Positions 7,407 to 15,046 of a stretch of 43,142 nucleotides of DNA are shown piece by piece. Position 1 is the first letter of the stretch. The number at the start of each line of letters is the position of its first letter. Position numbers and translations under genes: made by a program. Under the pieces are notes generated by a model. It searched no databases. It saw only the letters and a program-made list of their open reading frames with translations, and was not told the DNA's origin. The DNA is from CAMAVH01 sp036500145. Its GTDB lineage: Bacteria > Pseudomonadota > Alphaproteobacteria > SMXQ01. The stretch covers positions 1 through 43,142 of the forward strand of contig DASYCO010000001.1 in the NCBI GenBank assembly GCA_036500145.1, read 5' to 3'.

Positions 7407-9716
7407 ATGAACAACAGGGAACGCCTCACAAGCACCCACTGGGGCGCGGGCGCCGTCGAGGTGAAGGATGGCCGCGTCGTCGCGGTCCATCCCTTCTCGC
7501 GCGATCCCCATCCCTCGCCCATCCTCGACGGCATGCCCGACGGCCTCTATGCGCCGACGCGCGTCGCCAGGCCCGCCATCCGCAAGGGCTGGCTGGAGCA
7601 TCGCGGCCGTGATGGCAACAAGGGCCGCGGCACCGATCCCTTCGTCGAAGTGAGCTGGGACGAGGCGCTCGACCTCGTCGCCGGCGAAGTCCTGCGCGTG
7701 CGCAAGGACCATGGCTCGCAGGCGATCTTCGGCGGCTCCTACGGCTGGTCGAGCGCCGGCGCCTTCCATCACGCGCGCACCCAGCTGCGCCGCTTTCTCT
7801 TCACCTCGGGCGGCTGCGTCGACCAGGTGACGAACTACTCCTACGCGGCGGGCATGATCATCCTGCCGCACATCATCGGCACCAACGCGCCCATCGGCGG
7901 GCCGATGACGACCTGGCGCAGCATCGCCAAGCACACCAACCTCATGGTCATGTTCGGCGGCGCCAACCTGCGCAACATGCAGGTCTATTCCGGCGGCACC
8001 GGCGAACATGCCAGCGAAAGCTGGCTGCGCAAGGTCCATGAGGCCGGCGTGAAGTTCGTCTCCATCACGCCGGTGCGCGACGACAGCCCGGACTTCCTCG
8101 GCGCCGAATGGCTCGCCCCCAAGCCCAACAGCGACACGGCGGTGATGCTGGGCCTCGCCCACACGCTGGTCGTCGAGGGGCTGCACGACAAGGGCTTCCT
8201 CGCCACGCATTGCGTCGGCTTCGACAAGTTCCTGCCCTACCTGACGGGCGAGACCGACGGCGTGCCGAAGAGCGCCGCCTGGGCCGCCGGCATCAGCGGC
8301 CTCGACGCGGCGACGATCCAGGACCTCGCGCGCCGCATGGCGAAGGGCCGCACCATGCTCGCCGCCACCTGGTCGCTGCAGCGCGCCGACCATGGCGAGC
8401 AGCCCTACTGGATGCTGGCGGTGCTCTCCGCCATGCTCGGCCAGGTCGGCCTGCCCGGCGGCGGCTTCGGCTACGGCTACGGCTCCATCGGCGGCCCCGG
8501 CGTGCCGGGCCCCGAAGCGGGCGCGCCGCGCTTCCCAACCGAGCGCAACCCGCTCAACTTCGCCATTCCCGTGGCGCGCGTCGCCGACCTGCTGCTCGAG
8601 CCGGGCAAGACCATCGACTTCGACGGCAAGCGCCTGACCTATCCCGACATCAAGATGGTCTTCTGGGCCGGCGGCAATCCGTTCCACCATCACCAGGACA
8701 TCAACCGCCTGGTCGAGGCCTTCCGCCGCCCCGACACCGTCGTCGTCAACGAGATCGCCTGGACCTCGACGGCGCGCCACGCCGACATCGTGCTGCCCGC
8801 CACCACCTCCATCGAGCGCAACGACATCGGCGCCTCGTCGCGCGACCGCTACGTCATCGCCATGCACAAGCACATCGAGCCGGTCGGCGAAGCGCGCGAC
8901 GACTTCGCCATCTTCAGCGCGCTCGCCAGGCGCATCGGCAGCTTCGACGCCTTCACGCAGGGCCGCGACGAGATGGGCTGGCTGCGCCACATGTACGAGG
9001 AATACCGCGGCGGCATCGCGCTGCGCGACCTGCACGTCCCCGCCTTCGACACCTTCTGGGAAAGCGGCTACGTCGAGCTGCCCGTGCCCGAGGAGGACTT
9101 CGTGCTGTTCGAAGCCTTCCGGCGCGATCCCGAGGCCCATCCGCTGCACACCGCCAGCGGCAAGATCGAGATCTTCTGCGAGGACATCGCCGGCTTCGGC
9201 TACGACGACTGCCCGGGCCATCCGACCTGGATGCCGCCCTACGAATGGCTCGACGGCAATGACGGCCGCCATCCGCTGCACATGATCACCAACCAGCCGA
9301 AGTCGCGCCTGCACAGCCAGCTCGACCCGGTCGGCGTCAGCGCCGCGAGCAAGATCGCCGGACGCGAGCCGGTGCGCCTCAACCCCGGCGACGCCGCCGC
9401 GCGCGGCGTTGCGACAGGCGACATCGTCGAGATCTTCAACGACCGGGGCCGCTGCCTCGCCGGCGCCGAGGTCAGCGACCGCCTGCGCCCCGGGGTCATA
9501 CAAATCTCCACCGGCGCGTGGTACGATCCGGCCGATCCGGCGACCCCCAACAGCCTCGACGTGCACGGAAACCCCAACGTGCTCACCGCCGACCGCGGAA
9601 CCTCCCGCCTCGGCCAGGGCCCGTCGCCGCTGACCGCCATGGTCGAAGTGCGCAAGTATGCCGGGGAGGCGCCGGCGGTCACCGTGCATGAACCGCCGAA
9701 GATGGCGACACGTTAG
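7407..9716 (+). CDS. Molybdopterin-dependent oxidoreductase of the DMSO/biotin sulfoxide reductase (BisC/DorA) type
   Basis: This is a 769-aa bis-MGD enzyme. It starts without the N-terminal Cys cluster that binds 4Fe-4S in formate dehydrogenases and nitrate reductases, as expected for the DMSO-reductase/BisC branch. The motif GGSYGWSSAG (109-118) matches the region holding the molybdenum-ligating serine in Rhodobacter DMSO reductase; Ser116 is the likely ligand. No Tat signal is visible, so the protein is probably cytoplasmic like BisC, unlike the periplasmic DorA and TorA. The C-terminal domain (residues about 630-750) includes NQPKSRLHSQLD and the typical GDIVEIFNDRG cofactor-binding stretch. 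It follows the DapA-like gene by 20 bp and precedes a GntR regulator, suggesting one transcription unit. The substrate may be an S- or N-oxide. Confidence 0.88.
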   Translation: MNNRERLTSTHWGAGAVEVKDGRVVAVHPFSRDPHPSPILDGMPDGLYAPTRVARPAIRKGWLEHRGRDGNKGRGTDPFVEVSWDEALDLVAGEVLRVRKDHGSQAIFGGSYGWSSAGAFHHARTQLRRFLFTSGGCVDQVTNYSYAAGMIILPHIIGTNAPIGGPMTTWRSIAKHTNLMVMFGGANLRNMQVYSGGTGEHASESWLRKVHEAGVKFVSITPVRDDSPDFLGAEWLAPKPNSDTAVMLGLAHTLVVEGLHDKGFLATHCVGFDKFLPYLTGETDGVPKSAAWAAGISGLDAATIQDLARRMAKGRTMLAATWSLQRADHGEQPYWMLAVLSAMLGQVGLPGGGFGYGYGSIGGPGVPGPEAGAPRFPTERNPLNFAIPVARVADLLLEPGKTIDFDGKRLTYPDIKMVFWAGGNPFHHHQDINRLVEAFRRPDTVVVNEIAWTSTARHADIVLPATTSIERNDIGASSRDRYVIAMHKHIEPVGEARDDFAIFSALARRIGSFDAFTQGRDEMGWLRHMYEEYRGGIALRDLHVPAFDTFWESGYVELPVPEEDFVLFEAFRRDPEAHPLHTASGKIEIFCEDIAGFGYDDCPGHPTWMPPYEWLDGNDGRHPLHMITNQPKSRLHSQLDPVGVSAASKIAGREPVRLNPGDAAARGVATGDIVEIFNDRGRCLAGAEVSDRLRPGVIQISTGAWYDPADPATPNSLDVHGNPNVLTADRGTSRLGQGPSPLTAMVEVRKYAGEAPAVTVHEPPKMATR

Positions 9717-9751
9717 ATAGAATGGCGCAAGCCGCGACGAGGGAGCGTTCG

Positions 9752-10495
9752 ATGACGATCGGCAAGAGCAGCAAGACGGCGCGTGTGGTGTCGCTGGCGA
9801 CCGCGGCGGAAGGCAAGCCGCGCGAGCGGGGCCTGAGCGACATCGCCTACGACCAGATCCGCCGCGACATCATCCGCTGCGTGCTGCGCCCCGACGAGGA
9901 GATCACCGAGAGCCAGCTCGCCGCGCGCTACGGCTTCGGCAAGGCGCCGATCCGCTCGGCGCTGCTGCGCCTGGCGCAGGACGAGATGGTCGTCTCCTAC
10001 CCGCGGCGCGGCTACGTCATCGCGCCGATCACGCTGGAATACGTCAAGGACCTGTTCGACTACCGCGCCATCGTCGAACCCGCCGCCGTGCGCCTCGCCA
10101 TCGGCAACGTCGACGAAGCCGAGCTGCGCGAGCTGGACCGCATCTGCACCGCCGGCTACGTGCCGGGCGACCGCGAGAGCGAACAGAGCTTCCTGGCCAA
10201 CAACAAGGCCTTTCACGTGGCCCTGGCGCGCGCCTCGGGCAACCGCAAGCTGGCGGGCAATCTCGAGCGTCTGCTGGACGAGATGGAGCGCCTGTTCCAC
10301 GTCGGCCTGTCGATCCGCGACCGCACCAAGGAAATGCAGCACGAGCACAAGTCGCTGATCGACGCCTTGATGGCGGGCGACGCCGTGAAGGCGGAAGAAG
10401 CCGTGGTCGAGCAGATCGAATCGGCGCGCCAGATGGTGCTCGACGCGATCATGTCGAGCCCCAAGCTGCAGCAAGTCAGCGTGACGCTGGCCTAA
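9752..10495 (+). CDS. GntR-family transcriptional regulator, FCD (FadR-like) subfamily
   Basis: This 247-aa regulator has an N-terminal winged helix (about residues 27-90, including SQLAARYGFGKAPIRSALLRLAQDEMV) and a C-terminal all-helical FCD domain. The FCD domain shows the expected metal-site histidines in NKAFHVALARASGN and HEHKSLIDAL. The ATG at 9752 is preferred because GAGGGAG lies six bases before it; the ATG at 9722 has no such site and would begin only 5 bp after the previous stop. FCD regulators usually respond to a small organic acid and control the adjacent catabolic genes. The likely targets are the three enzymes upstream. The ligand is unknown. Confidence 0.9.
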   Translation: MTIGKSSKTARVVSLATAAEGKPRERGLSDIAYDQIRRDIIRCVLRPDEEITESQLAARYGFGKAPIRSALLRLAQDEMVVSYPRRGYVIAPITLEYVKDLFDYRAIVEPAAVRLAIGNVDEAELRELDRICTAGYVPGDRESEQSFLANNKAFHVALARASGNRKLAGNLERLLDEMERLFHVGLSIRDRTKEMQHEHKSLIDALMAGDAVKAEEAVVEQIESARQMVLDAIMSSPKLQQVSVTLA

Positions 10496-10515
10496 GCCGG
10501 CTCAATTCCTAGAGA

Positions 10516-11055
10516 TCAGTTCGCGGGGTAGCGGCGCAGGATGCTGCTGCCGCAGCGCGACAGGTCCGCCCCGTAGACATGCAGCGAGACGGCAAGCCCG
10601 TCGCCGCCGTTGGCGACCTTGTGGATGTCCGCCGGCGGCAATAGCCCCACCACCGTGCCGGCCGGGTTGAAGCCGCTGCCCAGTTCGGTCAGGCAGTCGT
10701 CGCCGTCGCAGCGGTAGCTGACCTCGCGCTCGACGCCCTGATGGACGCCGACGACGCACCAGGAGACATGGTCGTGCACCGGCGTCTCCTGCTCGGGCAG
10801 CCAGACCAGCGAGACGATGGAATAGAGCCCGTCCCCGGCGACATGCAGCACATGCTGCCGGTAGCGCGTCGGGTCGGCCGCCTTCTGGCTGTCGAGCAGC
10901 AGGTCGCTTTCCAGAATGACCTCGCGCAGGCAGCCGGCCACGCCCTCGACCAGGGATTTCTCGCAGCCGGCGCCGCGCACGGCCTGATCCACGCCTTTCA
11001 GCATGTGGCGGAATGCGGGCGACGGGATTTCCAGACGGGGCGACTGAATCAACAT
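10516..11055 (-). CDS. Thiol dioxygenase of the cysteine dioxygenase superfamily, Gln-type (3-mercaptopropionate dioxygenase-like)
   Basis: This is a 179-aa cupin that would oxidise a small thiol to its sulfinic acid using non-haem Fe(II). Iron ligands are H94 and H96 (PVHDH) and H145 (ADIHKV). The second-shell Ser-His-Tyr triad of cysteine dioxygenase is present as S157, H159 and Y161 (SLHVY). At the position of the Arg that binds the cysteine carboxylate in mammalian CDO, this protein reads YRQH, with Gln67. In the recognised bacterial classification that Gln-type suits 3-mercaptopropionate better than cysteine. The gene is transcribed leftward and alone. Its start codon is so close to a predicted promoter that the mRNA may be leaderless. 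The neighbouring YeiH-type exporter could deal with sulfite formed downstream (inference). Confidence 0.8.
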   Translation of the reverse strand: MLIQSPRLEIPSPAFRHMLKGVDQAVRGAGCEKSLVEGVAGCLREVILESDLLLDSQKAADPTRYRQHVLHVAGDGLYSIVSLVWLPEQETPVHDHVSWCVVGVHQGVEREVSYRCDGDDCLTELGSGFNPAGTVVGLLPPADIHKVANGGDGLAVSLHVYGADLSRCGSSILRRYPAN

Positions 11056-11057
11056 AG

Positions 11058-11077
11058 GGTCACTGTACTAAGTGACC
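11058..11077. promoter_or_regulatory. Perfect 7-bp inverted repeat overlapping the thiol dioxygenase promoter
   Basis: Arms GGTCACT and AGTGACC flank a 6-bp spacer, 3 to 22 bp upstream of the thiol dioxygenase start codon. The dyad covers the predicted -10 element of that gene, so a bound protein would block transcription. The regulator is unknown. Confidence 0.55.
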
Positions 11078-11090
11078 GGTTAGTTTTCAA
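11062..11090 (-). promoter_or_regulatory. Candidate sigma-70-type promoter of the thiol dioxygenase gene (leaderless)
   Basis: On the minus strand TTGAAA (11085-11090) and TACAGT (11062-11067) are separated by exactly 17 bp. Only six bases lie between the -10 element and the ATG at 11055, so transcription would start at or very near the A of the start codon. No Shine-Dalgarno sequence is visible, which is consistent with a leaderless message. Confidence 0.45.
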
Positions 11091-11217
11091 TAACTGAAAT
11101 GTTAGATTCGTTAGGACTAAATGTTAATATTGGGCGGTTTCCGCCAAAGCGAGCTAGAGAAGCGCCCGCCGGCCTCATATCTTGCCCTTCCCTCCGCTCC
11201 CAGTTTCGAGGCTACCC

Positions 11218-12195
11218 ATGTCCGCCGACAAGCTCCGGCTTTCCCTCGCCATCTGCGAATACGACCATACCCGCGACTTCACCCACGGGCCCGTGGCCGC
11301 CGACGGCATCGAGCTGGACCTGCACGTCCTGCCCATCGCCGAGATCTTCCAGCGCTTCACGCGCGACCGCGAATGGGACGTTTCGGAGATGTCGCTCGGC
11401 ATGTACGTGTCGCTGCTGTCGCAAGGCGACACCGGCCTGACGGCGATCCCCGTCTTCACCTCGCGCATGTTCCGTCTGTCGTCGTTCTACGCGCGCGTCG
11501 GCGGCGACGTGAAGACGCTGGCCGACTTGCGCGGCAAGCGCGTCGGCTATCCCGACTGGATGCACACGGCGGGCATCTGGGCGCGCGGCTATCTCGCGCA
11601 GCAGATGGGCATCGCGCTCAACGAGATCGAATGGGTGCAGGCCGGCGTGAACGCCCCGGGCTTGCAGGAGATATTGAAGGTCAAGCTGCCGCCCGACGTG
11701 AAGCGTTCGAGCCGGCCAGACAGCTCCCTCGACGCGATGCTGCTCGCCGGCGAGATCGACGCGGCGCTCACCTCCCATCCGCTGGCCAGCTCGCACGGCC
11801 CGTCGCCGCGCAGCAAGCGCGTGCTCGACGACTTCATCGCCGAGGAGACGGCCTACGGCAAGGCCAGCGGCCTGTTCCCGATCATGCATGTGATCGCCAT
11901 CCGCAGCGACGTCTACGCGCGCAATCCCTGGATCGCCGAGGCGCTCTACGCCGCCTTCGACAAGGCCAAGGGCAACAGCCTGGCGCGGATGCGCGACAGC
12001 ACCATCTCGCGCTATCCCTACCCCTGGATGTTCTCGGTCGCCGAGCGCGCCACCGAGCTGTTCGGCGAGGACTTCTGGCCCTATGGCGTGGCGCCCAACC
12101 GCGCCACCCTCGAAGCCTTCCTGGCCTTCTGCCTGGACCAGGGCGTCGCCCACCGGCCCGTCGGGCTCAGCGAGCTGTTCGCGCCCGGCTTTTGA
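11218..12195 (+). CDS. 4,5-dihydroxyphthalate decarboxylase-like protein (Pht5 family, periplasmic-binding-protein fold)
   Basis: This 325-aa protein resembles the Pht5-type family, with an N-terminal ICEYDHTRDFTHGPVAADGIEL stretch, WDVSEMSLGMYVSL and LRGKRVGYPDWMHTAGIWARG. The fold is that of ABC solute-binding proteins, but no signal peptide is present, which fits an intracellular enzyme. The ATG at 11218 is chosen because homology begins directly after it; the longer frame from TTG 11182 lacks a ribosome site. Many family members are only annotated by similarity, so decarboxylation of 4,5-dihydroxyphthalate specifically is not established here. No phthalate dioxygenase gene is in the window. 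The downstream class II aldolase could be a functional partner. Confidence 0.75.
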   Translation: MSADKLRLSLAICEYDHTRDFTHGPVAADGIELDLHVLPIAEIFQRFTRDREWDVSEMSLGMYVSLLSQGDTGLTAIPVFTSRMFRLSSFYARVGGDVKTLADLRGKRVGYPDWMHTAGIWARGYLAQQMGIALNEIEWVQAGVNAPGLQEILKVKLPPDVKRSSRPDSSLDAMLLAGEIDAALTSHPLASSHGPSPRSKRVLDDFIAEETAYGKASGLFPIMHVIAIRSDVYARNPWIAEALYAAFDKAKGNSLARMRDSTISRYPYPWMFSVAERATELFGEDFWPYGVAPNRATLEAFLAFCLDQGVAHRPVGLSELFAPGF

Positions 12196-12212
12196 CCATC
12201 TCCAATTAAGAT

Positions 12213-12240
12213 TGAATTTATCAAATCTATTCGTTATACA
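12213..12240 (+). promoter_or_regulatory. Candidate promoter of the yeiH-lysR unit
   Basis: TTGAAT (12213-12218) and TATACA (12235-12240) are spaced 16 bp apart in the AT-rich gap between the Pht5-like stop and the exporter start. It overlaps the LysR-type dyad at 12219-12249, as expected for a promoter controlled by such a regulator. Confidence 0.4.
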
Positions 12241-12249
12241 GATTGGATA
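12219..12249. promoter_or_regulatory. LysR-type operator: T-N11-A dyad with 10-bp arms
   Basis: Arms TATCAAATCT and AGATTGGATA flank 11 bp and match in 9 of 10 positions. This is the classic LysR-family recognition shape (T-N11-A inside an inverted repeat). It lies 44 bp before the exporter gene, whose downstream neighbour encodes a LysR regulator, so autoregulation of the pair is the simplest reading. Confidence 0.65.
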
Positions 12250-12292
12250 GATGCGCCTACCTTGGCTGTAATTTCAGCCTGGGTAGCCTCGC

Positions 12293-13324
12293 ATGTCATC
12301 GGATCTGTCGCTTCGCCTCGCGCCCGCTCTCGGCGCGCCTGCCAAGAGGTCCCTTCCATGGCCGGGTCTGCTGCTGACCGCCGCCATCGCCGCCCTCTCC
12401 TTTGTGCCACGCAGCCTGTTCGGCACGGCGCTGCTCAATCCCCTCGTCCTCGCCATCCTGTTCGGCATCGCGCTGCGCGCGATCGCCGGCCTGCCCCGCT
12501 GGGCGAAGCCCGGCCTCGCCCTGTCGCAGAAGACCGTGCTGCGCCTCGCCATCGCGCTCCTCGGCCTGCAGATCGGCATGGGGCAGATCGCCGCCGTCGG
12601 CGTCACCGGCATCGCGATCGCCGTCGGCTCCCTGGCGGCCACCTTCCTGTTCACCTCGGCGCTCGGCCGCATCCTCGGCGTCGAGCGCCAGCTGACGACA
12701 CTCATCGCCGCCGGCACCTCGATCTGCGGCGCCTCGGCCATCGCCGCCGTCAACGCGACGACGCGGGCACCCGAGGAGGACGCGGCCTACGCCATCGCCT
12801 GCATCACCCTGTTCGGCACCTTGGCCATGCTGCTCTATCCGCTGCTGGCGACCGTCCTGCCGCTCGACGCCCATGGCTACGGCCTGTGGAGCGGCAGCTC
12901 GCTGCACGAGATCGGCCAGGCCGTCGCCGCCGCCTTCCAGCATGGCGAGCAGGCCGGACAGGTCGGCACGGTGGCCAAGCTGCTGCGCGTCGCCATGCTG
13001 CCGGCCATGCTGCTGCTTCTCGCCTGGTCCATGGCGCGCCGGCGCAGCGCCGGCGAAGCGCTGCCGGCCAAGGCGATGCCCTGGTTCGTGCTCGGCTTCA
13101 TCGCCCTGATGATCGTCGGCAACCTCTGGCCCTTGCCGCCCGAAACCAAGGCCCATGCCAACGACGCCACGACCTTCCTGCTCTGCATGGGGCTGGCCGC
13201 CATGGGCATGGCGACCGACCTCACCAAGCTCAAGGCCAAGGGCCTGCGGCCCCTGCTGCTGGCCGGCGCCGGCAGCCTGTTCATCTCGTCGTTCAGCCTG
13301 GGCCTGATCCTCTGGCTCGCCTGA
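12293..13324 (+). CDS. YeiH-type putative sulfate/sulfite exporter family membrane protein (UPF0324)
   Basis: This 343-aa inner-membrane protein has about ten hydrophobic segments and no signal peptide. Family hallmarks include the glycine-rich segment with AAGTSICGASAIAAVNA and the terminal LLLAGAGSLFISSFSLG segment. The family (COG2855) is annotated as putative sulfate exporters; E. coli YeiH sits beside the sulfite-responsive LysR regulator YeiE. The same pairing is seen here, with a LysR gene 25 bp downstream and a LysR-type dyad upstream. Export of sulfite or another sulfur oxyanion is an inference from family and context, and transport has been shown for few members. Confidence 0.82.
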   Translation: MSSDLSLRLAPALGAPAKRSLPWPGLLLTAAIAALSFVPRSLFGTALLNPLVLAILFGIALRAIAGLPRWAKPGLALSQKTVLRLAIALLGLQIGMGQIAAVGVTGIAIAVGSLAATFLFTSALGRILGVERQLTTLIAAGTSICGASAIAAVNATTRAPEEDAAYAIACITLFGTLAMLLYPLLATVLPLDAHGYGLWSGSSLHEIGQAVAAAFQHGEQAGQVGTVAKLLRVAMLPAMLLLLAWSMARRRSAGEALPAKAMPWFVLGFIALMIVGNLWPLPPETKAHANDATTFLLCMGLAAMGMATDLTKLKAKGLRPLLLAGAGSLFISSFSLGLILWLA

Positions 13325-13349
13325 GCCACTGCAATTCGGAGACCCTGCC

Positions 13350-14243
13350 GTGACGCTCGAACAATTGCGCATCTTCGTCGCCGTCGCCGAGCGCGAGCAC
13401 ATGACGCGCGCCGCCGAGGCCCTCGGCCTCGTGCAGTCGGCCGTCAGCGCCGCCATCGCCACCTTGGAAAACCAGTACGACACGCCGCTGTTCCACCGCA
13501 TCGGCCGGCGCATCGAGCTGACCGACGCCGGGCGGCTCTTCCTCATCGAGGCCAAGGCCGTGCTGGCGCGCGCCGCGGCGGCGGAGCAGGCCCTCGCCGA
13601 CTTCGCCGGCGGCCCGCGCGGCAGCCTGTCGGTCCACGCCAGCCAGACCATCGCCAGCTACTGGCTGCCCCGTCACCTCATCCATTTCCGCCGCGCCTAC
13701 CCGAACGTCGACGTGAAGGTCGCCATCGGCAACACGGCGCAGGTCGCCGACGCGGTGCTCGCGGGCAGCGCCGACCTCGGCTTCGTCGAAGGCGAGATCG
13801 ACGCGCCGACGCTCAGCAACCAGCGCATCACCGGCGACCGGCTCGCCATCGTCGTCGGCATGACCCATCCCTGGATCGAGAAGCGCAAGGTCGAGATTGC
13901 CGACCTCGCCGACGCCGACTGGGTTCTGCGAGAGCAGGGTTCGGGCACGCGTTCGGAGTTCGAAGCCGAGCTCCGCCGCCTCGGCCTCGATCCCGCCAAG
14001 CTCAAGGTGGCGCTGGAGCTGCCGTCCAACGAGGCGGTGCGCTCGGCGGTCGTCGCCGGCGGCGGCGTCACCGCCATCTCGGAGCTGGTGGTCGAGGCGC
14101 TGCTGCGCCTCGGCGCGCTCTACCGCATCGAGATCGACCTGCCGGCCCGCCCCTTCCATGTGCTGCACCATCGCGAGCGCTACCGCAGCAAGGCGAGCCA
14201 GGCCCTGCTCGACATCATCGCCGACGACGCGCCCGCCAGGTAG
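13350..14243 (+). CDS. LysR-family transcriptional regulator (YeiE/CysB-like)
   Basis: This 297-aa protein has an N-terminal helix-turn-helix (residues 1-60: LEQLRIFVAVAEREHMTRAAEALG, then QSAVSAAIATLE) and a C-terminal inducer-binding domain. The ligand-domain motif LREQGSGTR is typical of the YeiE/CysB-like group, whose inducers tend to be oxyanions or small acids. The start is GTG at 13350. It follows the YeiH-type gene by 25 bp in the same direction, so they are co-transcribed and the regulator probably binds the dyad at 12219-12249. The inducer could be sulfite, by analogy with YeiE; this is inferred. Confidence 0.9.
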   Translation: MTLEQLRIFVAVAEREHMTRAAEALGLVQSAVSAAIATLENQYDTPLFHRIGRRIELTDAGRLFLIEAKAVLARAAAAEQALADFAGGPRGSLSVHASQTIASYWLPRHLIHFRRAYPNVDVKVAIGNTAQVADAVLAGSADLGFVEGEIDAPTLSNQRITGDRLAIVVGMTHPWIEKRKVEIADLADADWVLREQGSGTRSEFEAELRRLGLDPAKLKVALELPSNEAVRSAVVAGGGVTAISELVVEALLRLGALYRIEIDLPARPFHVLHHRERYRSKASQALLDIIADDAPAR

Positions 14244-14313
14244 GCGCGCAGAAAAAGCTGGCGCGGCGTCCCGGATCGCGGCACCTTGCCGCGCCATCCA
14301 GAGGGGACCCGCG

Positions 14314-15012
14314 ATGACCGACCAGCTCAAGACCACGCTCATCAACGCTGGCAAGATTCTCTACAGCGAGCAGCAGGGCGACGACATCTTCGGACATGTC
14401 ACCGTGCGCCTGCCGGACGACGCCGGCCATTTCCTGATGAAGCCGCACACCATCGGCCTCGAGGAAATCACCCCTGAGAACATCATCACCGTGAACCTCG
14501 ACGGCGAGAAGACGGCGGGCAGCTGGCCGCGCCATCTCGAGGTCTTCATCCATTCGGAAATCCTGCGCCTGCGCCCGGACGTGCGGGCCGTCGTGCACAC
14601 GCACGCGCCGCACGCGGTCGCCTTCTCCTCGCTCGGCCGCCCGCTGCAGCCGGTCGGCCACGAAGGCTCGGTCTTCTGCGACGGCCTGCCGGTGTTCGAC
14701 GAGACGACGGACCTGATCGTGACGCAGGAGCGCGGCAAGTCGGTCGCCAAGGCGCTCGGCGGCCACAACGCGCTCTTATTGCAGAATCATGGCCTCGTCA
14801 CGGCGGGCCGCAGCATCCAGGAGGCGACCATGCTCGCCATCCACCTGGAACGCGCCTGCAAGGCGCAGCTGATGGTGGAAGCCTGCGGCGGCGCCACGCG
14901 CCTCAGCACGCCAGCGGATGCCAAGACCAAGCAGGGCCGCATCATCCCGCAATATCCGCAGGTCTTCGCCTATCTCGAACGCAAGGTGTGCGGCTGCGGC
15001 CACGAGCACTAA
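14314..15012 (+). CDS. Class II aldolase/adducin family protein
   Basis: This 232-aa protein belongs to the zinc-dependent fuculose-aldolase/adducin fold. Metal ligands are seen in VHTHAPHAV (HxH) and in the later LQNHGLV histidine; the acidic residue is expected in GHEGSVFCDG. The ATG at 14314 follows GAGGGGA; the longer frame beginning at 13897 runs through the LysR gene in another phase and is not real. The C-terminus ends in an unusual Cys/His-rich tail, CGCGHEH. The family includes sugar-phosphate aldolases, 3-oxo-tetronate-phosphate decarboxylases and 3,4-dihydroxyphthalate 2-decarboxylase. The last is noteworthy because a Pht5-like gene lies upstream. The actual reaction is undetermined. 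Confidence 0.85.
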   Translation: MTDQLKTTLINAGKILYSEQQGDDIFGHVTVRLPDDAGHFLMKPHTIGLEEITPENIITVNLDGEKTAGSWPRHLEVFIHSEILRLRPDVRAVVHTHAPHAVAFSSLGRPLQPVGHEGSVFCDGLPVFDETTDLIVTQERGKSVAKALGGHNALLLQNHGLVTAGRSIQEATMLAIHLERACKAQLMVEACGGATRLSTPADAKTKQGRIIPQYPQVFAYLERKVCGCGHEH

Positions 15013-15030
15013 GGCCGCGGGCTGAGGGCT

Positions 15031-15046
15031 GAGGGCTTCAGCCCTC
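15031..15046. terminator. Short hairpin between convergent genes
   Basis: GAGGGCT, a two-base loop and AGCCCTC form a 7-bp stem that overlaps the stop codon of uup and lies 18 bp after the aldolase stop. There is no T-run, so termination is only a possibility. Confidence 0.35.

Noticed and set aside
7197..9689. 830-codon open frame on the minus strand opposite the DapA-like and molybdoenzyme genes
   Set aside because: It is rich in Ala/Gly/Arg/Asp/Val with no recognisable domain, and lies antisense to two genes with clear motifs. Long antisense frames are expected at this GC content.
13897..14313. N-terminal extension of the class II aldolase into the LysR gene
   Set aside because: It is out of phase with LysR, Arg/Ser-rich, and precedes a clear ribosome site and start at 14314.
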